NCBI GenBank assembly: GCA_002010665.1
Contig: MTON01000008.1
Span: 29,723-68,471, forward strand
Direction: 5' to 3'
Source of the DNA: Candidatus Aminicenantes bacterium JdFR-78
GTDB taxonomy: Bacteria > Acidobacteriota > Aminicenantia > JdFR-78
DNA: 38,749 nucleotides
How positions within the stretch are numbered: position 1 is the first letter of the stretch; each line of letters opens with the position of its first letter. The notes below the pieces were generated by a model, which worked only from the letters and a program-made list of their open reading frames with translations, made no database searches and was not told the DNA's origin. The position numbers and the translations under genes are program-made. Shown here piece after piece: positions 32,774 to 38,749 of the stretch.

Positions 32774-33723
32774 AACTCCTCCTTTAAGGCGGGTATAATT
32801 TTAAATAAATCATCAACAATTCCGTAGGTGGCAACTTTAAAAATAGGAGCATCCGGGTCTTTGTTCACTGCAACAATACATTTTGAAGAGGACATCCCTG
32901 CTAAATGCTGGATTGCACCTGAAATACCAAAAGCCATGTACAGATTTGGAGATACTGTTTTCCCTGTCTGTCCAACCTGATGCTGATGACCTATCCACCC
33001 TGCATCAACTGCTGAGCGTGAGGCTCCAATTGCAGAGTTAGGTAAAATAGATGCTAGCTCTCTTAAAAGTTTAAAATTTTCCGCAGATTGCATACCTCTT
33101 CCCCCAGAAATTACAATTTCAGCCTCTGTAACATCAAGCTCTGCCCCCTCCTCTCGAACAATCTTTCTGACTTTTGCTTTTACACCAGAAATAGATAATT
33201 CCTTTTTAATTACTTCTCCCTTGTTCTCCTGAGGTTCTACTAATGGAAATATATTTGGTCTTAATGTTGCAATAATTGGCTTTATCTTAAAACTCATTTT
33301 TGCAAATGCTTTTCCTGCATAAACAGGCCTGACCACTTTAAAACTATTATTGTCTATTATTATCTGGGTACAGTCAGACGCTAAACTTACATTTAACTCT
33401 GCCGCCACACGTGGAGCTAAATCCTTTCCCATTGATGTTGCAGGAAAAAGAATTATCTCGGGATTTATTTCCTTTACCAATTGAACTATGGCGCTTGAAT
33501 AACTATCGGAGGAATAATCCTTTAATAGAGAATTCTCCAAAAGATATACTTTTTCTGCTCCATATTTGAAAAGTTCAGAGGAAAAATCATCAAGATTATA
33601 CCCAATCACAACTGCATTAATAGGATATTTTAATTTTTCAGATACCCTCTTAGCCTCTGATAAAGTTTCAAGTGAAGACTTCTTAATTTTTCCTTCTCTA
33701 ATTTCAATATAAACTAGAATCAT
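32752..33723 (-). CDS. etfA: Electron transfer flavoprotein alpha subunit
   Basis: 323 residues. The C-terminal FAD domain has [40 protein letters not shown] and [19 protein letters not shown], the ETF-alpha signature; the N-terminal domain has [20 protein letters not shown]. With EtfB it carries electrons from acyl-CoA dehydrogenases or similar enzymes to the quinone pool. GGAGGGAT precedes the ATG. Last gene of the lipid operon, 12 bases after etfB. Confidence 0.95.
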   Translation of the reverse strand: MILVYIEIREGKIKKSSLETLSEAKRVSEKLKYPINAVVIGYNLDDFSSELFKYGAEKVYLLENSLLKDYSSDSYSSAIVQLVKEINPEIILFPATSMGKDLAPRVAAELNVSLASDCTQIIIDNNSFKVVRPVYAGKAFAKMSFKIKPIIATLRPNIFPLVEPQENKGEVIKKELSISGVKAKVRKIVREEGAELDVTEAEIVISGGRGMQSAENFKLLRELASILPNSAIGASRSAVDAGWIGHQHQVGQTGKTVSPNLYMAFGISGAIQHLAGMSSSKCIVAVNKDPDAPIFKVATYGIVDDLFKIIPALKEELKKLYSE

Positions 33724-33735
33724 GTCATCCCTCCA

Positions 33736-34518
33736 TTAAATTACTTTTGCTTCATTTCTCAACAGCTCCACTAGCTTCCTCGCAGTCTCCTCAGGAGGCC
33801 CTGTAAGTATCTTTCCTGATGGTCTCGGAGGAGGAGGCTCTATTTGCTCTATTTCTATGAGTGGCTTTAACTCTTCCTCTGTTATTCCGATATCCTCAAA
33901 ACTAATTAGTGGAATTTCTTTCCTCTTTGCCGCCATTATCCCCTTAAGAGTTTCATACCTTGGCTCATTTAATCCTTTCTGAGCACTTATTACAGCTGGA
34001 AGATTAAATTCAACCTCCTCAAGAGCACCCTCAATTTCCCTGTGAGCCCAACCTCTACCATTTTCGATCACAAGCTTGGTAACTACATTTACTTGAGGTA
34101 AATTCAACATCCCAGCAACCATTGACGGAACAGCGCTGTTATCAGCACCAACTGATTGTTTTCCAAAAAGAAGAATATCAAACTCCTTAAATTTATTTTT
34201 TAAGGCTTTTGCTACGATTTTTGCAATTCTATAAGGCTCATACAATTCCTTCTCCTCATCTTTAATTAGGAAAGCTTCATCAGCTCCCATTGCCAAACAC
34301 TTTCTTAATGCTGTGATTGCTCTTTCTGGACCAACCGAAATTACAGTAACTTTACCTCCTTTATTTTCTTTAATCCTAAGTGCCTCTTCAACAGCAAATT
34401 CATCATATGGATTTAGCACAAAATTTAAATCTTCCTCAATTATTGACTTTCTGTCAGATGAAATTCTTATTTTAGATTCAGTATCAGGAACTTGTTTTAC
34501 AAAAACTATAATATTCAA
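33736..34518 (-). CDS. etfB: Electron transfer flavoprotein beta subunit
   Basis: 260 residues. MNIIVFVKQVPDTESKIRIS, NPYDEFAVEEALRI, VGPERAITALRKCLAMGADE and GADNSAVPSMVAGMLNLPQV are the ETF-beta pattern, including the AMP/FAD site. The start codon is TTG, decided by GGAGGT 8 bases ahead; no ATG is in frame near it. Fifteen bases after fabF. Placement within the fab operon suggests tuning of fatty-acid synthesis with an acyl-CoA redox step. Confidence 0.95.
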   Translation of the reverse strand: MNIIVFVKQVPDTESKIRISSDRKSIIEEDLNFVLNPYDEFAVEEALRIKENKGGKVTVISVGPERAITALRKCLAMGADEAFLIKDEEKELYEPYRIAKIVAKALKNKFKEFDILLFGKQSVGADNSAVPSMVAGMLNLPQVNVVTKLVIENGRGWAHREIEGALEEVEFNLPAVISAQKGLNEPRYETLKGIMAAKRKEIPLISFEDIGITEEELKPLIEIEQIEPPPPRPSGKILTGPPEETARKLVELLRNEAKVI

Positions 34519-34533
34519 TTTTCTACCTCCTTT

Positions 34534-35802
34534 TTATTCTTCGAATTTTTTAAGTAAAAGAGAACCGTTTGTTCCACCAAATCCAAATGAATTGGTTAAA
34601 GCGTATATTACCTCAGCTTTTCTCGATTTATTTGGTACATAATCAAGATCACATTCGGGATCAGGAAATTCATAATTTATGGTTGGAGGAATTATTTGAT
34701 ACTTTATTGTGAGGACAGTATAAGCAGCTTCTACTCCTCCTGCAGCTCCCAATAAATGTCCTGTCATTGATTTTGTAGAGCTGACAGGTATCTTGTAAGC
34801 ATGTTCTCCAAAAAGTTTCTTAATAGCTAAAGTTTCTACTTTATCATTTAAAGGAGTGGAAGTACCATGAGCATTTATGTAATTCACCTCTTTTTCTGAA
34901 ATTCCAGCGTCTTCTATTGCTCTCTTCATAACTCTGATTGCTCCGTCTCCGTCTTCACAGGGCGCTGTAATATGATAAGCGTCCCCTGTCATTCCGTAGC
35001 CCACTATTTCAGCATAGATTGGGGCATTTCTTTTAAGTGCAAATTCCAATTCTTCTAAAATCAATATTCCTGCCCCTTCACCCATAACAAAGCCATCCCT
35101 TTTTGCATCAAAGGGACGAGATGCCTTCTCAGGTTCATTATTTCTACAAGAGAGAGCTCTCATTGCACAGAAACCAGCCAAGCCGAGTGGAGTGATTGGC
35201 GCCTCTGAACCCCCTGCAATCATTACATCAGCATCTCCTCTTTGAATAATTTTAAAAGAGTCCCCGATTGCGTGAAGTCCTGTTGTGCAGGCAGTTACTG
35301 TTGCTGAATTAGGTCCTTTAGCACCATATTTTATTGAAATCTGACCAGAAGCAAGATTTATTATTACTGAGGTAAGGAAGAAAGGTGATACTCTTCGCGG
35401 TCCTTTCTCAAGAAGATCTTTATGAGTTTCTTCTATTGTTCCAATTCCTCCTATTCCTGAACCCACTATAACACCAACTCTATCTGCGATGTCAGGAGTG
35501 ATCCTCAATCCAGACTCTTCTATTGCAAGTTGCGTGGCTGCCATTGCATACTGAATAAATGGATCCATTCTTTTTACTTCTTTTTTGTCTATAAAATTCA
35601 GAGGATCAAAATTCTCTATTTCACCGCCAATTCTTACAGGAAATTGAGATGTATCAAATTTCGTTATTTTACCTATCCCGCTTTTTCCTTTTAATAAATT
35701 TTCCCAATTCTCTTTTGTCCCAATACCAATGGGTGTAACTAGACCAATTCCTGTTATAACAACCCTTCTTTTATTTTTAGTTTTATTAGTTCTGGCTCCC
35801 AT
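34534..35802 (-). CDS. fabF: 3-oxoacyl-ACP synthase II
   Basis: Condensing enzyme of fatty-acid elongation. 422 residues. Catalytic Cys172 in [14 protein letters not shown], the two catalytic His in [11 protein letters not shown] and [28 protein letters not shown] and the C-terminal [14 protein letters not shown] are all present. The first 10 residues are Lys/Arg/Thr-rich, then [13 protein letters not shown]. Two bases after acpP. Confidence 0.97.
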   Translation of the reverse strand: MGARTNKTKNKRRVVITGIGLVTPIGIGTKENWENLLKGKSGIGKITKFDTSQFPVRIGGEIENFDPLNFIDKKEVKRMDPFIQYAMAATQLAIEESGLRITPDIADRVGVIVGSGIGGIGTIEETHKDLLEKGPRRVSPFFLTSVIINLASGQISIKYGAKGPNSATVTACTTGLHAIGDSFKIIQRGDADVMIAGGSEAPITPLGLAGFCAMRALSCRNNEPEKASRPFDAKRDGFVMGEGAGILILEELEFALKRNAPIYAEIVGYGMTGDAYHITAPCEDGDGAIRVMKRAIEDAGISEKEVNYINAHGTSTPLNDKVETLAIKKLFGEHAYKIPVSSTKSMTGHLLGAAGGVEAAYTVLTIKYQIIPPTINYEFPDPECDLDYVPNKSRKAEVIYALTNSFGFGGTNGSLLLKKFEE

Positions 35803-35804
35803 TC

Positions 35805-36056
35805 TTATTTCTTCTCACTGAGACGGGCTTCAATATAATCTAAAGCCTTTCCAACAGTCGTTAATTTTTCAGCCTCTTCATCCGGAATATCCATTCCAAA
35901 TTCATCTTCAAGAGCCATGACTAGCTCTACTGTATCCAAGGAATCTGCACCAAGGTCATCAATGAAAGAAGCATCTTCTGTAATTTGATTTTCGCTTACA
36001 TTCAATTTTTCCGCAACTATCTCCTTTACTTTTTTAAATAGTTCCTCTCTAGTCAT
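35805..36056 (-). CDS. acpP: Acyl carrier protein
   Basis: 83 residues, acidic. The phosphopantetheine site is Ser in [19 protein letters not shown]. It carries growing acyl chains for FabF, FabG and PlsX. AAGGAGGT precedes the ATG. It stands between fabG (54-base gap) and fabF, the common bacterial order. Confidence 0.98.
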   Translation of the reverse strand: MTREELFKKVKEIVAEKLNVSENQITEDASFIDDLGADSLDTVELVMALEDEFGMDIPDEEAEKLTTVGKALDYIEARLSEKK

Positions 36057-36110
36057 TGATTTACCTCCTTTTAACTTTTTAATTGGATATTTAGATATAT
36101 ATTTGAAGCA

Positions 36111-36851
36111 TCACATATATAAGCCACCATTTACACTGATAACCTGTCCGGTGATATATGAAGCTTCCTCTGAGAGAAGAAATTTGACGGTTTCGGCTAT
36201 TTCTCGAGGGGTCCCGAACCTTCTCATAGGAATCAGTTCCAGAAAAGCCTGTTTCACCTTATCCGGAAGCTTCTCTGTCATTGGAGTTGTTATATAGCCA
36301 GGCGCAATCACATTTACTGTGATTCCCCGAGGTGCAACCTCTCTTGCAAGAGATTTTGAAAAACCAATTATTCCAGCTTTAGATGCAGCATAATTTGTCT
36401 GCCCTGCATTTCCCATTAATCCAACGACTGAGGATATATTAACTATTCTTCCATATCTGTTTTTTATCATTTCTCTGATTACTGCCTTGGTAACATTAAA
36501 TGTTCCTTTAAGATTAACTTCAATAACTTTATCCCAATCATCCTCACTCATTCTCATAAGAAGAGCATCCCGATTTATTCCAGCATTATTCACTAAATAA
36601 TCTATTTTTCCGAATTCTTTAACAGATTTTTCAACTGCTTCTTCCACATTGTTTAATTGAGAAATATCAACTGTAAAAAAGATTGCCTTCCCTCCATTTT
36701 CATTAATTTTAGCTGAAACATTTTCAAGTTTTTCCCTTTGAATATCAAACAATATGAGTGAACTACCTTCTTCTGCAAGACAATATGCTATTTCTTCTCC
36801 AATGCCTTGGGATGCACCTGTTATTAAAGAGACTCTTCCTTTAAATTTCAT
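36111..36851 (-). CDS. fabG: 3-oxoacyl-ACP reductase
   Basis: NADPH-dependent ketoreductase of fatty-acid synthesis; SDR fold. The ATG at 36851 is chosen: TTGGAG precedes it and it overlaps the plsX stop (ATGA); an in-frame TTG at 36875 lies inside plsX. 246 residues. LITGASQGIGEEIAYCLAEE (cofactor), NNAGINRDALLMRM, Ser in VNISSVVGLMG, Tyr and Lys in NYAASKAGIIGF, PGYITTPMT, and ITGQVISVNGG at the end. Confidence 0.96.
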   Translation of the reverse strand: MKFKGRVSLITGASQGIGEEIAYCLAEEGSSLILFDIQREKLENVSAKINENGGKAIFFTVDISQLNNVEEAVEKSVKEFGKIDYLVNNAGINRDALLMRMSEDDWDKVIEVNLKGTFNVTKAVIREMIKNRYGRIVNISSVVGLMGNAGQTNYAASKAGIIGFSKSLAREVAPRGITVNVIAPGYITTPMTEKLPDKVKQAFLELIPMRRFGTPREIAETVKFLLSEEASYITGQVISVNGGLYM

Positions 36852-37879
36852 GATTTTTCTCCAATTATTCTCCAATCCTGGAGAAGATATTTATCCATAT
36901 TTAACAATTCAAGTTTTATTCTCTCCTGAACCTTATTCCTAACAAACTCTTTTGCCATTTTAATTGCATTTTTAATAGCATAAGAATTTGAACGCCCATG
37001 ACCCACAATACATATTCCATTTAATCCAAGAAGTAAGGCACCTCCATATTCAGTGTAATCTATTTTTTTCTTTAATTTTTTCAATGCCCTCTTCATCAAT
37101 AAATAGCCTATTTTCGAAAAAAGGTTTTGCATTATCTCCCTTCTCATCATGAAAAACAGAACTTCGATTATACCTTCTGTAACTTTGAGAGCCACATTGC
37201 CTGTAAAACCATCACAAACTATAACATCTGCAATCCCCTTATAAATGTCCTTTCCTTCTAAATTTCCTATAAAGTTTAAGGGTGAATTTTTCAATTCAAA
37301 ATAGGCATCTTTGATTAGCTCATTTCCTTTTGATTCTTCCTCTCCTATGCTCATTAATCCGATTTTTGGATTTTTCATTCCCATTACACTTTCCATAAAT
37401 GCCTTACCCATAAAGGCAAATTGCTTTAAATGTCTCGGTTTGCAGACTGCATTTGCCCCAACATCTATGAGTAGGGATAAGCCTCTTAAAGTAGGGACTA
37501 GTATTGCTAGGGCAGGTCTTTCTACACCTTTTAATGCCCCGAGAATTGTTTTTGATATGAACATAACAGCTCCAGTATCACCAGCACTTACAAAAGCATC
37601 TGCTTCTCCATTCTTAACTAGCTGAGCACCCACTCGGATGGAGGATTTTCTTTTTTTACGGAAGGAGAAAATGCTCTCCCCCATTTTAATTACTTCCGGT
37701 GCATCCACTATTGTAATTTTTGCATTCCTTTTTCTGCACTTATCAAATTCCTTTTTTATAAGCTCTTCAACTCCAACCAGATAGATTTCCAGATTTAATT
37801 CTTCTGAAGCTTGAATTGCACCTTCAACCGCAGCTTTTGGAGCGTAATCACCACCCATTGCATCTAATGCTATTTTCAT
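36848..37879 (-). CDS. plsX: Phosphate acyltransferase PlsX
   Basis: Makes acyl-phosphate from acyl-ACP for phospholipid synthesis. 343 residues: MKIALDAMGGDYAPKAAVEG, GESIFSFRKKRKSSIRVG, DAFVSAGDTGAVMFISKTIL, LSLLIDVGANAVCKPRHLKQ, VCDGFTGNVALKVTEGI and GLNGICIVGHGRSN match PlsX along the length. Fifteen bases after rpmF; fabG starts on its stop codon. Confidence 0.97.
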   Translation of the reverse strand: MKIALDAMGGDYAPKAAVEGAIQASEELNLEIYLVGVEELIKKEFDKCRKRNAKITIVDAPEVIKMGESIFSFRKKRKSSIRVGAQLVKNGEADAFVSAGDTGAVMFISKTILGALKGVERPALAILVPTLRGLSLLIDVGANAVCKPRHLKQFAFMGKAFMESVMGMKNPKIGLMSIGEEESKGNELIKDAYFELKNSPLNFIGNLEGKDIYKGIADVIVCDGFTGNVALKVTEGIIEVLFFMMRREIMQNLFSKIGYLLMKRALKKLKKKIDYTEYGGALLLGLNGICIVGHGRSNSYAIKNAIKMAKEFVRNKVQERIKLELLNMDKYLLQDWRIIGEKS

Positions 37880-37894
37880 GGGATTCCCTTAAAA

Positions 37895-38080
37895 TTAAAT
37901 TTCCTCTTCCCCTTCTATTACTTGCCTGTCCTTATAGAAGCCACACACTGGACAGGCTCTGTGAGGAATTTTTGGTGTTCCACAATTTGAACAATATGCA
38001 AAAGTTGGAATTTTTAAAGCATCGTGGGCACGTCTTTTCCCTTTTCTTGAACGTGAATGTCTTCTTTTCGGGTGAGCCAT
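37895..38080 (-). CDS. rpmF: Ribosomal protein bL32
   Basis: 61 residues: MAHPKRRHSRSRKGKRRAHD, then a zinc ribbon with CSNCG and CPVCG. Zinc-type L32 of normal size. Starts 2 bases after the DUF177 gene, the usual YceD-RpmF-PlsX order. Confidence 0.98.
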   Translation of the reverse strand: MAHPKRRHSRSRKGKRRAHDALKIPTFAYCSNCGTPKIPHRACPVCGFYKDRQVIEGEEEI

Positions 38081-38082
38081 TT

Positions 38083-38595
38083 TTAACCTCTTTTAAATAG
38101 ACTTAATTGTTTCAAACGGGGATCCACTTTATCAATTTCACAATTACATTTTTTATCCTTTAATCTTTGCCCACAAACTGGACACAAACCTGCACACTCA
38201 TCAGAACACAAAGGCTTTAGAGGAAAAGAAAGATTTAATTGTTCTAGAACAATTTCACTTAAATCAATCTCTTCATTTGAGTAAAATAATTTTTCTAAAT
38301 CCTCTGTTTCTAATTCTTCCTTTAATTCAAAATTCTCAATGGGCAAAAATACCAAATCAAATGAGGAATCTACCTTATAAAGATATGGGGAAAGGCATCT
38401 TCCACAAGTTAAATTTAATTTTGTGGATATTTTCCCTTTTATTTTAATTTTTGATTGGATTTTCTTAATCTCGATTTCTGCATGAACTGGTTCAAGGAAA
38501 ACTGCATCTTCCTCCACAAGCTCTTTGCTTGCAAAATTAAAATCTTCAATTATTCTTAAACCTTTAACTGGAATTTTTTGAATGTCTATAATCAT
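38083..38595 (-). CDS. DUF177/YceD-family protein
   Basis: 170 residues. The DUF177 core is present (VEEDAVFLEPVHAEIEIKKI, LTCGRCLSPYLYKVDSSFDL, EEIDLSEIVLEQLNLSFPLK, PLCSDECAGLCPVCGQRL), with a Cys-rich C-terminus (two C-x2-C/C-x3-C groups) that may bind zinc. In other bacteria YceD affects 23S rRNA maturation and expression of rpmF. First gene of the lipid operon, behind a promoter with consensus hexamers. GAGGG precedes the ATG. Confidence 0.92.
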   Translation of the reverse strand: MIIDIQKIPVKGLRIIEDFNFASKELVEEDAVFLEPVHAEIEIKKIQSKIKIKGKISTKLNLTCGRCLSPYLYKVDSSFDLVFLPIENFELKEELETEDLEKLFYSNEEIDLSEIVLEQLNLSFPLKPLCSDECAGLCPVCGQRLKDKKCNCEIDKVDPRLKQLSLFKRG

Positions 38596-38622
38596 TTAAT
38601 TTCCCTCAATTTTTGAAAACTA

Positions 38623-38650
38623 ATTATACCATTTTCTATTTAATTGTCAA
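38623..38650 (-). promoter_or_regulatory. Strong promoter of the DUF177-rpmF-plsX-fab operon
   Basis: Minus strand: TTGACA (38650-38645), 16-base spacer, TATAAT (38628-38623). Both boxes are consensus. Start near 38616; leader about 21 bases with GAGGG. Confidence 0.75.
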
Positions 38651-38700
38651 CCAGTTAGCAGATATATTCCAAAATAGATATAGACATATTTACCAGTTAG
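38650..38700. promoter_or_regulatory. Paired direct repeats at the lipid-operon promoter
   Basis: ACCAGTTAG occurs at 38650-38658 and 38692-38700, 42 bp apart (four helical turns). The first copy abuts the -35 box. Two sites on one face of the DNA, one next to the polymerase site, suggest binding by a regulator; the protein is unknown. Confidence 0.35.
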
Positions 38701-38749
38701 AGAGGAAAAAGTTAATAAAGAGAGTTGAGGCTGCCCATCACATCCTGGG

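Noticed and set aside
37311-37625. Plus-strand open frame of 104 codons.
   Set aside because: It is an antisense shadow of plsX with no start signal.
38712-38747. End of a minus-strand gene at the right edge (reads QDVMGSLNSLY then TAA).
   Set aside because: Only 11 residues, no recognisable family; it could equally be non-coding.
1-38749. CRISPR arrays, insertion sequences, prophage or rRNA.
   Set aside because: No regularly spaced repeats, transposase, integrase or rRNA-like sequence was seen.

Overview
The window is AT-rich chromosomal DNA of an uncultured-looking diderm (Gram-negative) bacterium. Evidence for an outer membrane: several lipoboxed lipoproteins, an OstA/LptD-like beta-barrel, a family 9 (heptosyltransferase-type) glycosyltransferase and a RodZ-like protein. 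Two tRNA-Pro genes and a standard rpmF-plsX-fab block show that it is bacterial chromosome, not a plasmid or phage. I saw no transposases, integrases, CRISPR arrays or rRNA. I cannot place the phylum from the sequence alone.

Layout, left to right. (1) 1-3421: the tail of a winged-helix-like protein, a membrane protein and a penicillin-acylase-type Ntn hydrolase on the plus strand. (2) 6485-2963, minus strand: four overlapping envelope genes (small membrane protein, beta-propeller lipoprotein, OstA/LptD-like barrel, small lipoprotein). (3) 6607-9626: a divergent pair of repeat-plus-transmembrane proteins, one with PEGA and lectin-like domains, fired from back-to-back near-consensus promoters. 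(4) 9775-11768: MerR-type regulator, tRNA-Pro(GGG), surE, a YqaA/DedA-type membrane protein and tRNA-Pro(CGG), all on one strand. (5) 13969-11823: a sodium:solute symporter and a DUF4382-type lipoprotein. (6) 14139-17774: an ECF sigma factor, a zinc-finger anti-sigma factor, a YbjQ/UPF0145 protein and a large membrane-anchored alpha/beta hydrolase, mostly coupled by 4-base overlaps. (7) 18397-27302, minus strand: secreted cyclophilin, secreted carbohydrate-active-looking protein, PhzF-like protein, ICMT-like methyltransferase, a 2H phosphoesterase split by a frameshift, a DUF6544-like protein, a small membrane protein, a SAM methyltransferase, an HgcA-HgcB-like fusion, an HD-GYP phosphodiesterase and a secreted TIM-barrel-like protein. 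(8) 28576-32750: coaE and rocD, two glycosyltransferases on the opposite strand, and a short RodZ-like protein. (9) 38595-32752, minus strand: a long lipid operon DUF177-rpmF-plsX-fabG-acpP-fabF-etfB-etfA behind a promoter with both consensus hexamers.

The most striking item is the 498-residue protein at 24017-25513. It joins an HgcA-type corrinoid-binding domain (motif NVWC) to a C-terminal HgcB-type two-cluster ferredoxin with a Cys-rich tail, and a SAM methyltransferase gene starts 13 bases after it. The motif differs from that of true mercury methylators, so its methyl-transfer chemistry is open. Other items worth attention: a recurrent promoter layout that predicts leaderless mRNAs, a poly-A frameshift that splits the 2H phosphoesterase, a fab operon without fabH/fabD but with ETF genes, and paired direct repeats upstream of that operon.
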